From NCBI RefSeq assembly GCF_001436045.1, contig NZ_AZER01000004.1, positions 62,001-126,000 on the forward strand: 64,000 bases of DNA. Reading direction: 5' to 3'. The DNA comes from Limosilactobacillus frumenti DSM 13145. GTDB taxonomy: Bacteria; Bacillota; Bacilli; Lactobacillales; Lactobacillaceae. The position numbers and the translations under genes are program-made. Under the pieces are notes generated by a model, which was not told the DNA's origin, ran no database searches, and worked only from the letters and a program-made list of their open reading frames with translations. Shown here in pieces: positions 10,364 to 18,442 of this stretch; position 1 is the stretch's first letter; each line of letters starts with the position of its first letter.

Positions 10364-10597
10364 GTGAAGATTCTGTGGTGTACGCGTTGTCTAAACGCAG
10401 GTTTGCCTTACAGTCTTTTAATTTTGGGACTAGTACATTCGTAACCGGACAACATGCCTTTTCACTTGGTAGTTGGAAAGTTAACAGTCGTGTCCCACCT
10501 GTCTTAAACACAGGTCAACACTGAATGACAATTAACGGCACTAACGGAGTTTTCGTACATATTAAAGAGAGGCTGGGTTCCCCAACCTCTTTATTTT
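10364..10597 (+). ncRNA. ssrS: 6S RNA-like (Lacto-usp motif) small RNA
   Basis: This 287-base gap has its own promoter and terminator but no plausible reading frame. The RNA folds by eye into a rod: GUGUACG near 10379 closes with CGUACAU at 10554-10560, and GGGAC pairs with GUCCC further in. CAACAUGCC pairs with GGUAGUUG near the apex. An ACCUGU/ACAGGU hairpin lies on the 3' side, as in the open bubble of 6S RNAs. The Lacto-usp motif is known from lactic acid bacteria beside a hypothetical gene and a usp gene, exactly the genes that follow here, and has been linked to 6S RNA. The 5' end is placed 6 bases after the -10. Confidence 0.75.
10564..10597 (+). terminator. Terminator of the 6S-like RNA
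   Basis: AAAGAGAGGCTGGG / CCAACCTCTTT hairpin followed by ATTTTTATTT. Confidence 0.85.
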
Positions 10598-10616
10598 TAT
10601 TTACGAGGTAGAAACA

Positions 10617-10916
10617 ATGCTTTTATCAATCCTAATGACGGTTTTTGGACTGATTGCCCTTTATGAGGGCGTCTTCTTTCTTACCCATACCACTAAACCA
10701 TTCTTGGTGTTTGAGCCAAACAGGGACCTAGCGCTGGCAAAGGCTATTAAGATTTGGGGAATTATTCTCACGATTGTCGGCCTGCTCGCCTGTTGGTCCG
10801 CGTGGGCAAATTCCCTTGCCTTTCTGGTAATTATGGTAATTATTGGCTGCGTTTTAGAAACGCTCATGGCATACTCTTTAATGGGTCATTTTCAAGCGAC
10901 AAATAGGCAAAAGTAG
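10617..10916 (+). CDS. Small membrane protein of unknown function
   Basis: 99 residues with three hydrophobic segments (about residues 3-24, 44-65 and 68-88), so an integral membrane protein. No family is recognised. It is the hypothetical gene that regularly accompanies usp beside the Lacto-usp RNA in lactobacilli. A GAGGTAG ribosome site lies before the ATG. It is separated from usp by 71 bases that include a TATAAT-like -10, so the two may be transcribed together or usp may also have its own start. Confidence 0.7.
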   Translation: MLLSILMTVFGLIALYEGVFFLTHTTKPFLVFEPNRDLALAKAIKIWGIILTIVGLLACWSAWANSLAFLVIMVIIGCVLETLMAYSLMGHFQATNRQK

Positions 10917-10987
10917 CTGTTTGCCCCTTTACGGCATTTTTTGATTAAGTGTATAATAGAAGTAAATAAATAAGGAGGCACCGTGAT

Positions 10988-11449
10988 ATGGCTCAACAAT
11001 ATAAACACATCTTGGTTCCTGTCGACGGCTCTGAAGAAGCTGAATTAGCCTTCAAGAAGGCAGTCGCAGTTGCTAACCGTAATGGTGAAGATACGGAATT
11101 ACGTCTACTACACGTTGTTGATACGCGGGCATTTCAAAATATTTCTAGCTTTGACAGTTCAATGGTTGAACAAGTTACCGAAACTGCTAAGAAGACGTTA
11201 GATAAGTACATTGAATACGCAAAGAACAATGGTGTTAAGAATGTTAGCTATTCAATCGAATATGGTGCACCAAAGACAATCATTGCTCGTGATGTTCCAA
11301 AGGAAATGAACGCTGACCTGATTATGATTGGTGCCACTGGTTTGAATGCCGTTGAACGGATTCTCATTGGTTCAGTTACTGAATTCGTTACCCGGACTGC
11401 TATCTGTGATGTCCTAGTCGTTCGGACCGATTTGAAACAAGCCAATTGA
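10988..11449 (+). CDS. Universal stress protein (UspA family)
   Basis: 153-residue cytoplasmic protein of the nucleotide-binding alpha/beta UspA fold. It starts YKHILVPVDGSEEAELAF and ends with the ATP-binding pattern G-A-T-G-(9)-G-S-V-T followed by VLVVRT. This is the ATP-binding subclass. AAGGAGG precedes the ATG at good spacing. It follows the small membrane protein and the 6S-like RNA. The role is generally stress survival; nothing here narrows it. Confidence 0.93.
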   Translation: MAQQYKHILVPVDGSEEAELAFKKAVAVANRNGEDTELRLLHVVDTRAFQNISSFDSSMVEQVTETAKKTLDKYIEYAKNNGVKNVSYSIEYGAPKTIIARDVPKEMNADLIMIGATGLNAVERILIGSVTEFVTRTAICDVLVVRTDLKQAN

Positions 11450-11492
11450 GGTTGAACCAAAGAAGAAGTAACATTAATAAATAAGAATTACT

Positions 11493-11530
11493 AAAAAGAG
11501 AACTTAGTTGATCAACTAAGTCCTCTTTTT
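11493..11530. terminator. Bidirectional terminator between usp and the XRE/TPR regulator
   Basis: AAAGAG-ACTTAGTTGATCAACTAAGT-CTCTTT hairpin with A and T runs on the two sides. The flanking genes converge on it. Confidence 0.9.
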
Positions 11531-11540
11531 CATCTGCAAT

Positions 11541-12383
11541 TTAATCTAGTGATATTAATGCTGCTCGAATTTGTTCTCTGACTGCCGATTCTTTCCGGGC
11601 AATGCTAATACTTTGGGCAATCTGCAGCGACTGCTTTGCATCATCTTTCTTGCCCAGGTTTTGTGCTGCTAATCCCTGTGCATAATACAGTTCATCAAGA
11701 ATAAAGAGTGAATCATGTTGGCGACATAGTTCCACTCCCCGAGTAGCCATTTCTTCAGCTTGCGAATATTCACCTAATTCTTGATACAAGTTAGCAAGCT
11801 GACAATAAATAGACGCCCACTGATGCAAGCTCCCAATCAGTTTCTTATTATCAATTAACCGTACGGCGCGGTCCGTCAACCGCTTGGCGCGTTGATGATC
11901 ATGGCGTTCGTAGTAGGCCAACGCCATTCCCGCGGTGGTCATTGCAAGGTAAATATTTGCACTAGTTGTTGCAAACTGGGTTAATACTAATTCAAAGTTA
12001 AAAATGGCATCGTCTAACTGCTGACTATGAACTTGAACCATCCCTAATAGGTAGTAGTACCGTTGCTTATCAAAGTCAGAATTTAACTGTTTAACTGACA
12101 TATGATTTAATAGCTGTTCCGCCTGGTCAAAATGATGCGAAACAAGTTCTTGAACAATGTTATTGAATTGTTCATTAATCTGATTACCTTCGTTCTCGAT
12201 AATCCGTTCTGGCTGAATACTCAACCGCTTGCAAATAGCTGTTAAAATATCCATTTTAGGTAACCGATTTTGCTTTTCCATTAAGCTGATCGTCGCCTGA
12301 GTACAGATTCCATCCGCTAACGCAGTTTGTGATAATCCCCTCTTGCGACGTATTTGTTTTAAGACGTCTCCCCGGAGTTTCAT
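11541..12383 (-). CDS. XRE-family regulator with TPR repeats (RRNPP-like)
   Basis: 280 residues: an N-terminal HTH (residues about 7-60, LSQTALADGICTQATISLME) followed by a purely helical C-terminal region with repeated Y/A/L-rich helix pairs, the plan of PlcR/Rgg/RRNPP transcription factors. Such proteins often bind short secreted peptides, but some do not. The ATG has GGAAGGGAAAAT before it. It sits alone, convergent with usp. A promoter (TTGAAA-N18-TATGAT) lies upstream. No obvious regulated operon adjoins it except a possible tiny divergent ORF at 12438-12488, discussed under findings. Confidence 0.8.
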   Translation of the reverse strand: MKLRGDVLKQIRRKRGLSQTALADGICTQATISLMEKQNRLPKMDILTAICKRLSIQPERIIENEGNQINEQFNNIVQELVSHHFDQAEQLLNHMSVKQLNSDFDKQRYYYLLGMVQVHSQQLDDAIFNFELVLTQFATTSANIYLAMTTAGMALAYYERHDHQRAKRLTDRAVRLIDNKKLIGSLHQWASIYCQLANLYQELGEYSQAEEMATRGVELCRQHDSLFILDELYYAQGLAAQNLGKKDDAKQSLQIAQSISIARKESAVREQIRAALISLD

Positions 12384-12408
12384 ATTTTCCCTTCCTCAAA
12401 TCAAAATT

Positions 12409-12438
12409 ATCATAGTTTTTATTGAAAAAGACTTTCAA
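12409..12438 (-). promoter_or_regulatory. Promoter of the XRE/TPR regulator
   Basis: TTGAAA (12433-12438), 18-bp spacer, TATGAT (12409-12414) on the minus strand. Confidence 0.65.
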
Positions 12439-12519
12439 TGTGGTTAGTCATTGGAAATACTTTTGATATTATAGCACTATTATTATAAAAATCGAGCGTT
12501 AAGCAACTTTAATTATTAC

Positions 12520-12563
12520 AAAAGCACAGCTCACACTCACTTCAACTGAGTATAAGTTGTGCC
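12520..12563 (-). terminator. ddl terminator
   Basis: A 16-bp stem with one mismatch (GCACAACTTATACTCA against TGAGTGTGAGCTGTGC) ending in TTTT on the minus strand. Confidence 0.85.
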
Positions 12564-12594
12564 CTAATTGACGTAGCTTTTAACGCAATTCTAA

Positions 12595-13734
12595 TTAATC
12601 CTGATCATTGTAATTCTTCTGACCGACCTTTTCCTTGCCTAACTTTTGGAAGTCATACTTAATCTCACTGTTGCGTTTAAACTCTTCCAATCCCAGCTTA
12701 ATTAAACGATCAATCAACTCTGAATAACTAATTCCTGAGACTTCCCACATTTGCGGGTACAAACTAATATTTGTAAAGCCTGGTAATGTATTTGGTTCGC
12801 CGAGGTATGGCACGTTATTACTGTCAACTAAGAAGTCGATCCGTGACATTCCCTTCATTCCTAATACCTTGTAAGCTTTCAGTGCCATTTCGGTGATCTC
12901 ATCAGTAAGGTACTGGGGTAACTTTACTGGCAATTCAAAAACCACACCACTAGCATCAACGAACTTATTTTGGTAATCGTAGAAAGCATCCCCCTTAGGA
13001 ACCCGAATAGCCCCCAGTTTAGAAGCAATTGGGTGTTCATTTCCTAAAATAGAAATTTCTACTTCTTGTGGGTGGTCGATTCCTTGTTCTACTAAAATCT
13101 TAAAGTCATACTTAAAAGCATCATCCAGGGCCTTTTCATATTCTTCGGCGTTCGTTACCTTGTGAATACCAACGGATGATCCTTGCTTAGCCGGCTTAAC
13201 AAATGCCAGATCACCAATTTCTTCTTCAACCCGATCCCATGGATACTCAGACCGGTTTTCAGGAGTGACCAAAACATATGGTGTATTGCGAATACCTGCT
13301 TGGGTAAGAATCTTCTTCGTTAAGTCCTTATCGAAAGACATGGCTGAAGCAGCAATGTTAGACCCAACGTATGGTTTATTGAGAAGCTTAAACAACCCTT
13401 GGATAGTCCCATCTTCTCCTAAATTACCATGAATAACCGGGAAGAAGAGGTCAACCTTCTTAAGCTCATTGAGAGCCAAAATCGGCGCTAGCACTTGACT
13501 AGTATCCATCTTAGCGTATGCTTCCTTAACAACTTGATCCTCATCTTCACCATCAAAGATCCGTTGAGAATCAGCATTCCCCAATAAAATACCATCCTTG
13601 GTAAACATGAACAAGCTAACATCATACTTGTTTTTATCAAGGGCATCGTAGATATTGTGAGCAGAGCGTTTGGACACGTCATGTTCAGAGGAGTTACCAC
13701 CAAACAGTAATGCGATGCTTAATTTATTGGTCAT
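12595..13734 (-). CDS. ddl: D-alanine--D-alanine/D-lactate ligase
   Basis: ATP-grasp ligase making the terminal dipeptide or depsipeptide of the peptidoglycan precursor. 379 residues from the ATG at 13734, which has AAGGTGG eight bases upstream; an in-frame GTG four codons earlier overlaps that site and was rejected. The N-terminal LLFGGNSSEHDVS motif, the ATP-grasp VKPAKQGSSVG segment and the C-terminal EPNTLPGFT loop are intact. In the omega loop the sequence is FYDYQNKF; the final Phe replaces the Tyr (Y216 of E. coli DdlB) of strict D-Ala-D-Ala enzymes, a change known to favour D-lactate and intrinsic vancomycin resistance. Confidence 0.95.
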   Translation of the reverse strand: MTNKLSIALLFGGNSSEHDVSKRSAHNIYDALDKNKYDVSLFMFTKDGILLGNADSQRIFDGEDEDQVVKEAYAKMDTSQVLAPILALNELKKVDLFFPVIHGNLGEDGTIQGLFKLLNKPYVGSNIAASAMSFDKDLTKKILTQAGIRNTPYVLVTPENRSEYPWDRVEEEIGDLAFVKPAKQGSSVGIHKVTNAEEYEKALDDAFKYDFKILVEQGIDHPQEVEISILGNEHPIASKLGAIRVPKGDAFYDYQNKFVDASGVVFELPVKLPQYLTDEITEMALKAYKVLGMKGMSRIDFLVDSNNVPYLGEPNTLPGFTNISLYPQMWEVSGISYSELIDRLIKLGLEEFKRNSEIKYDFQKLGKEKVGQKNYNDQD

Positions 13735-13886
13735 AATATATACCACCTTACTATAAATATTTTTACCGTGTTTTCCGAACCTTTAGTATAACATGATTCA
13801 TTACTCCATACTAGCAAATTTCACTTCATCATTAGTCCATTATTGCGATATAATAGTACCAATTTTCATTACTGAAAGGAGTCAAT

Positions 13887-15092
13887 ATGGCACAAACTAA
13901 GGTTCCAATTTGGAAACGTAATTTGCGAGTACTAGCGGTGGCTGTATTTATCGCCGGCATTGCTTTTTCAGAAGTGATGCCCTTCTTACCGCTATATATC
14001 AGTGCGTTAGGTCATTTTTCTCGCCAACAGTTGAATATGTGGTCTGGTTTAGTTTTCTCAGGAATCTATTTTGTTTCCGCACTCATCTCACCATGGTGGG
14101 GAAAACTCGCCGACAAGAAAGGCCGCAAACTAATGATCTTGCGAGCCTCATTAGGAATGTCAATTGTCTTAGCAGCGATGGGCTTAGTTACTAATGTTTG
14201 GCAACTATTCCTCCTCCGAATGACACAGGGTTTCTTTGCTGGCTTTGTCTCTAATTCTAACGCCCTCATCGCTACTGAAACCCCGAAAGAGAAGTCTGGT
14301 CAGGCTTTAGGAACAATGACTGCTTCGTTCACTGCTGGTAACCTGCTCGGCCCCTTCGTCGGTGGCGCGCTAGCTTCCATTTTTAATTACCGGGTGACCT
14401 TCTTCATTACTGGTCTATTACTGCTAATTGCCTTCCTCCTATCCCTGTTATTTGTTCATGAAGATGACTTTCGTCCTGTTACCCGAAAAGACCTGGCAAG
14501 TACTAAGGGAGTGATTAAGGCTTTGCAGTATCCGCAAATGATTTTTGGATTATTGCTAACGACCCTGATCATTCAAGCAGCAACTAACTCAATTAACCCA
14601 ATTGTTTCCCTCTACGTTAAACAATTGATGCACAATCACGGTAACGTCGTCTTTCTCGCTGGTGTCATTGCGGCCCTTCCCGGGATTGCGACTTTCCTAG
14701 CAGCTTCACGATTTGGGGCGATTGGTGACCGTGTTGGGACCCACAAAGTGATCGTGACTGGCTTTATTGGTGCAACCATTCTTTTCTTCCTAACGGCCTT
14801 CGTTCGCAATCCTGTTGAACTTGGTATTCTTCGCTTCTTGGTGGGCTTTACCGATGCCTGTTTATTTCCCCAAGTTCAAACTATGCTGACGAAAAATTCC
14901 CCTTCGATGGTCACTGGACGAATTTTCTCCTGGAACCAGAGTGCAATGTACATCGGTAACATTATCGGACCCTTGTTGGGTTCAACAATTGCTGGTATTT
15001 CAAGCTATAGCATGGTGTTCATTGTTACCGCATTAATCGTGGTCCTTAACTTGATTCTATTTAGAATGAACGTCATTAAATTCATTAAGTAA
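13887..15092 (+). CDS. MFS transporter, drug:H+ antiporter type (DHA1)
   Basis: 401-residue membrane protein with about twelve hydrophobic segments. The motif GKLADKKGRK-type loop between helices 2 and 3 (residues about 72-81) is the family's motif A. The position of acidic residue E27 in helix 1 and the RMTQGFFAGF segment resemble PmrA/MdtG-like multidrug exporters of lactic acid bacteria. AAAGGAG precedes the ATG. It is divergent from ddl and ends in a terminator shared with metQ. The substrate cannot be told from sequence. Confidence 0.88.
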   Translation: MAQTKVPIWKRNLRVLAVAVFIAGIAFSEVMPFLPLYISALGHFSRQQLNMWSGLVFSGIYFVSALISPWWGKLADKKGRKLMILRASLGMSIVLAAMGLVTNVWQLFLLRMTQGFFAGFVSNSNALIATETPKEKSGQALGTMTASFTAGNLLGPFVGGALASIFNYRVTFFITGLLLLIAFLLSLLFVHEDDFRPVTRKDLASTKGVIKALQYPQMIFGLLLTTLIIQAATNSINPIVSLYVKQLMHNHGNVVFLAGVIAALPGIATFLAASRFGAIGDRVGTHKVIVTGFIGATILFFLTAFVRNPVELGILRFLVGFTDACLFPQVQTMLTKNSPSMVTGRIFSWNQSAMYIGNIIGPLLGSTIAGISSYSMVFIVTALIVVLNLILFRMNVIKFIK

Positions 15093-15142
15093 ACAAATAG
15101 CCAACAGTGGCGGTGACTCCGCTCGACTGTTGGCTATTGTTA
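15092..15142. terminator. Bidirectional terminator between the MFS gene and metQ
   Basis: AATAGCCAACAGT and its complement ACTGTTGGCTATT around a 17-base loop, with A/T-rich tails on both sides and convergent genes. Confidence 0.9.
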
Positions 15143-15156
15143 TATTTGATTAACTA

Positions 15157-15978
15157 TTATTTACCGTTTGGGTAAACAGCTTCAACCCCACCCTTGTAAT
15201 GCTTGTTGATCCATTGCTGGGTTGACTTGGATTGCAATGCCTTCATTAACTTCTTAACGGCAGGCTTGTTTTGGTCACCCTTTTTAACAGCAATCAAGTT
15301 GGCATATGGGGAAGTATTCTTTTCAAGGGCAATTGCGTCCTTTTGCGGATTCAATCCTGCTTGAACGGCGTAGTTGGCGTTGATAACAACGGCATCCCCT
15401 TCACCACGCTTGTAGAATTGGGTCATCAGCTTTGGTTCAAGGTCATGCTTGAACTTCAAATTCTTCTTGTTCGTCTGAATATCATCAAAGGTTGCAGATT
15501 CTAACTTCGTCCCTGGTTTTAAGGTGATTAACCCTTCGTCCTGCAAGATCTTCAAAACACGCCCGTAGTCAGCAACATTATTGGAAACTAAGATTGTCGC
15601 CCCATCTGGTAAGTCCTTCAAAGACTTGTACTTCTTAGAGTAAAAACCAATTGGTTCCAAGTGCACATTACCAGCACTAACCAGGGTACCATGATTCTTC
15701 TTGTTCCAATTATCCAAGAATGGCTTATGTTGGAAGTAGTTAGCATCCAAATCGCCAGATGCTAATTCCTTGTTTGGCAAAACATAATCTTGGAAAGTCT
15801 TAACTTGTAGGTTAACCCCTTCCTTCTTCAGTTGTGGTTGAACGTGACGTAAAATTTCAGCATGTGGTGTGGCAGATGCACCAACTGTTAAAGTCGTTTC
15901 CTTCTTTTGTCCACAACCAGTTAACAATAAAACTCCGGCAGCAATTGTTGCTAAGCCTGCTAACCATTTCTTCTTCAT
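15157..15978 (-). CDS. metQ: Methionine ABC transporter substrate-binding lipoprotein MetQ
   Basis: 273 residues: a signal peptide with lipobox LLTGC (Cys about residue 22), then a NlpA/MetQ-type binding domain starting TTLTVGASATPHAEIL. It binds methionine outside the membrane and delivers it to MetI/MetN. It is the last gene of metN-metI-metQ, 17 bases after metI, with AGGAGGAATT as ribosome site. The operon has a methionine T-box in front, which supports the substrate. Confidence 0.95.
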   Translation of the reverse strand: MKKKWLAGLATIAAGVLLLTGCGQKKETTLTVGASATPHAEILRHVQPQLKKEGVNLQVKTFQDYVLPNKELASGDLDANYFQHKPFLDNWNKKNHGTLVSAGNVHLEPIGFYSKKYKSLKDLPDGATILVSNNVADYGRVLKILQDEGLITLKPGTKLESATFDDIQTNKKNLKFKHDLEPKLMTQFYKRGEGDAVVINANYAVQAGLNPQKDAIALEKNTSPYANLIAVKKGDQNKPAVKKLMKALQSKSTQQWINKHYKGGVEAVYPNGK

Positions 15979-15995
15979 AATTAATTCCTCCTCAA

Positions 15996-16682
15996 TTAAC
16001 GTTTATCAATTCTCTTCACGGTGTAATCACCAATGAATTGGAAAACAAAGACAATAATAACGATAATGATTGTTGCCATCATAGTAATGGCATTGTTATT
16101 GGCTTGGAACCCATCAAGGTATGCGAGGTTCCCCAGGCCACCTGCACCAATGGCCCCCGCCATAGCAGTATAACCAATCAACGAAATAGCGGTAACCGTT
16201 AAACCAGAAACTAACGCTGGTTTACTTTCGGGAATCAAGACCTTGGTAACAATTTGCCAATTCGTAGCCCCCATCGCCTTCGCTGCTTCGATCACACCAT
16301 GATCCAGGTCATCGAAAGCAATTTGTACCAGTCGGGCATAGAATGGTGCCGCTGAAATAATCAATGACGGCAAGGCAGCCCGTGGACCAATGATTGTTCC
16401 CACCATTGCTTGCGTAGCCGGTAAAAGTAAGACAATCAAAATAATAAATGGAATGGAACGAAAGACGTTCACTAACGCGGCGACAATCCAATTAATAATT
16501 CTTGCCCAGATCGACGTGCGCTTACGAGTTTCAAAAAGGATTAACCCCAGAATCAACCCTAAGATTGCTACCAGGATCATGGAGACAACGGTCATCCAAA
16601 TTGTTTCCCACGTGGCTTCCCACATCTTCGGCCAATTAACATTACTAAATTGGAAGAAGGAAGCAAAACTATTGTTGTTCAC
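15996..16682 (-). CDS. metI: Methionine ABC transporter permease MetI
   Basis: 228-residue inner-membrane permease with about five spans. The EAA loop, which contacts the ATPase, is visible as EAAKAMGATNWQIVTKVLIPES (split view, residues about 134-155). Its start overlaps the end of metN by 14 bases, indicating translational coupling. It lies between the ATPase and binding-protein genes in the standard MetNIQ order. Confidence 0.95.
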   Translation of the reverse strand: MNNNSFASFFQFSNVNWPKMWEATWETIWMTVVSMILVAILGLILGLILFETRKRTSIWARIINWIVAALVNVFRSIPFIILIVLLLPATQAMVGTIIGPRAALPSLIISAAPFYARLVQIAFDDLDHGVIEAAKAMGATNWQIVTKVLIPESKPALVSGLTVTAISLIGYTAMAGAIGAGGLGNLAYLDGFQANNNAITMMATIIIVIIVFVFQFIGDYTVKRIDKR

Positions 16683-17724
16683 TGTTAATCACCTCTGTTT
16701 CAACCCGCATTGTATTCAGGTAATCCAATGCTCCTTGAATCTGTTTCTGTTGACCTTGTTCAGCCTCCAGCTGAATATAGAGCGAGCCAATTGATCCTTC
16801 CGTCGTTTGGTGAATATTCCCTTCAATAATACTCATATCAACTTCAGGGAATTGCCGAAGCATTTCAGAAACAATTGGTAACTTCGCTTGGTCACCATGG
16901 AATGTTAACTTAACAATCACGCCATCTGGATGAGAAGCCAACAATTGTTGAACAACCGTCTTCGTATCTTGTGCCGATCCAGTAGACGTTTCTTGATTAA
17001 CAAACCGTTTCGTGATGGCTTGTTGAGGATGTTTAAAGACATCGAGAACTGGACCTTCTTCAACGATTCGACCAGCATCAAGAACGGCCACGTGATCACA
17101 AATCTTACGAATAACATGCATCTCATGAGTAATCACGACAATCGTAATTCCCAAACGATGATTAATGTCCAACAATAATTCCAGAACTTCATCCGTTGTT
17201 TGCGGATCCAAAGCACTCGTTGCTTCATCAGACAACAGGATCTTGGGATCATTGGCCAGTGCTCTGGCAATCCCGACCCGTTGCTTTTGTCCACCAGATA
17301 ATTCCGATGGATAGGCATTTTCACGTCCCTGCAGGCCAACCAGCTTGACAAGCTCCTCAGCCTTCTTTTGACGTTCTTTCTTATTGCCCTTTTTGGCAAT
17401 TTCTAACGGAAACTCAACATTCTCTAAGACGGTCCGTGACCAGAGAAGATCGAAGTGTTGGAAAATCATCCCAATTTGTAATCGTTCTTCACGAAGACGC
17501 TGGCCACTTAATTCACTAACGTTTTGACCGTTAACCGTTACTTTCCCCGTAGTTGGCGTTTCCAACCCATTCAGCATTCGAATCAGGGTACTTTTACCTG
17601 CCCCAGAATAACCAACGATTCCATAAATCTTACCATCCGGAATCGTCAGGTTAACATCAGTAATTGCTTTTACTGGCCCTTCCTTGGCCTGGTATGTTTT
17701 TGAGACATCCTTAAACTCAATCAC
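16669..17724 (-). CDS. metN: Methionine ABC transporter ATP-binding protein MetN
   Basis: 351 residues: an ABC ATPase with Walker A GYSGAGKST (residues about 38-46), signature LSGGQKQR, Walker B ILLSDEATSALD and H-switch VVITHEM. A C-terminal NIL domain (about residues 265-345) binds methionine for feedback inhibition. AGAAGGAGGAATGAGCA precedes the start, which is GTG. First gene of metNIQ, directly downstream of a Met T-box. Confidence 0.96.
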   Translation of the reverse strand: MIEFKDVSKTYQAKEGPVKAITDVNLTIPDGKIYGIVGYSGAGKSTLIRMLNGLETPTTGKVTVNGQNVSELSGQRLREERLQIGMIFQHFDLLWSRTVLENVEFPLEIAKKGNKKERQKKAEELVKLVGLQGRENAYPSELSGGQKQRVGIARALANDPKILLSDEATSALDPQTTDEVLELLLDINHRLGITIVVITHEMHVIRKICDHVAVLDAGRIVEEGPVLDVFKHPQQAITKRFVNQETSTGSAQDTKTVVQQLLASHPDGVIVKLTFHGDQAKLPIVSEMLRQFPEVDMSIIEGNIHQTTEGSIGSLYIQLEAEQGQQKQIQGALDYLNTMRVETEVINSEQQ

Positions 17725-17744
17725 TGCTCATTCCTCCTTCTAAC

Positions 17745-18040
17745 AAAAAGCCTTTGCCAATTTGATAATTATTACATTATCAAACGGGCAAAGGCTTTTT
17801 TCGCGGTACCACCGTTATTCACAACTATCTCACAATAGTTGCCTCAGTAAGTGCATCATAACACTCTGCTGCGATAATGGGCACCAACCATTACTAACTC
17901 GTCTGAACAACTCATCAGTACCTGTTTACCAAAAGACCATCTTCAATATTATTCATTAATTCCATTTCACCAGATAGGAACTCTCTGAGTAACAAATTAA
18001 TATCTACTCATCTTTCAAATTAGTTTTTAATAATTAAGTT
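17745..18040 (-). promoter_or_regulatory. T-box leader of metNIQ, specifier AUG (Met)
   Basis: The T-box GGTGGTACCGCG is at 17802-17813 on the minus strand, followed by a terminator whose arms AAAAGCCTTTGCC and GGCAAAGGCTTTT span 17745-17801. In Stem I the specifier loop reads GAUGAGUAG on the 5' side and GAAGAUGG on the 3' side. AUG at 17938-17940 takes the same place as GUA in the valS leader, GAAG-codon-purine. This makes it a methionine riboregulator that opens the transporter operon when tRNA-Met is uncharged. Confidence 0.93.
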
Positions 18041-18046
18041 GTTATT

Positions 18047-18075
18047 ATAGTACCGACTTAATTATTTAATGTCAA
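18047..18075 (-). promoter_or_regulatory. metNIQ promoter
   Basis: TTGACA (18070-18075), 17-bp spacer, TACTAT (18047-18052) on the minus strand. Confidence 0.8.
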
Positions 18076-18092
18076 GAGTTTTTAAAATAAAA

Positions 18093-18129
18093 ATGAGGAA
18101 TTTCTCATTAAAAATCGAGAACCCCTCAT
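18093..18129 (-). terminator. Terminator at the end of the murA-rodA-gcvH-like run
   Basis: ATGAGG-TTCTC / GAGAA-CCTCAT hairpin with TTTTTATTTT on the minus strand. Confidence 0.85.
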
Positions 18130-18134
18130 CATTT

Positions 18135-18431
18135 CTAATTAACTTCGACAATCCAATTATCATCATGACTAGTAGAAGATAACTTACTTGGGTCATCAAT
18201 TGCTGTTTGGTTACTGGCAACAATTTGACCATTAACTGGACTATCCAGATCAGTAACTGCCTTCTCTGCCTCGACTGAAATGAACTTCCCGCCACTCTTT
18301 AACGTGACACCAATCGCTGGAACATCAATAAAAGAGATGGCGCCCAGGTCATCACGCGCTTGATCACTGATACCAACACGCTGGTGACCATTGGCTAATT
18401 TTTCAACCCAAAATGCTTGTTGTTCGTCCAT
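18135..18431 (-). CDS. Short GcvH-like lipoyl-domain protein
   Basis: 98-residue protein with the lipoyl hairpin VEAEKAVTDLDSPVNGQIV (residues about 51-69); its Lys matches the lipoylated Lys of glycine cleavage H protein. Full GcvH is about 125-130 residues, so the C-terminal helices are missing. No gcvP, gcvT or lipoate ligase gene lies nearby. Lactobacilli commonly keep such isolated GcvH-like genes, and they may serve as a lipoyl carrier or in a regulatory role rather than in glycine cleavage; that is inference. It follows rodA by 11 bases and ends at the operon terminator. Confidence 0.72.
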   Translation of the reverse strand: MDEQQAFWVEKLANGHQRVGISDQARDDLGAISFIDVPAIGVTLKSGGKFISVEAEKAVTDLDSPVNGQIVASNQTAIDDPSKLSSTSHDDNWIVEVN

Positions 18432-18442
18432 TATGACACCTA

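Noticed and set aside
10308-10511. Leftward 67-codon frame across the 6S-like RNA
   Set aside because: Antisense to a structured RNA with promoter and terminator on the plus strand; no ribosome site or family match.
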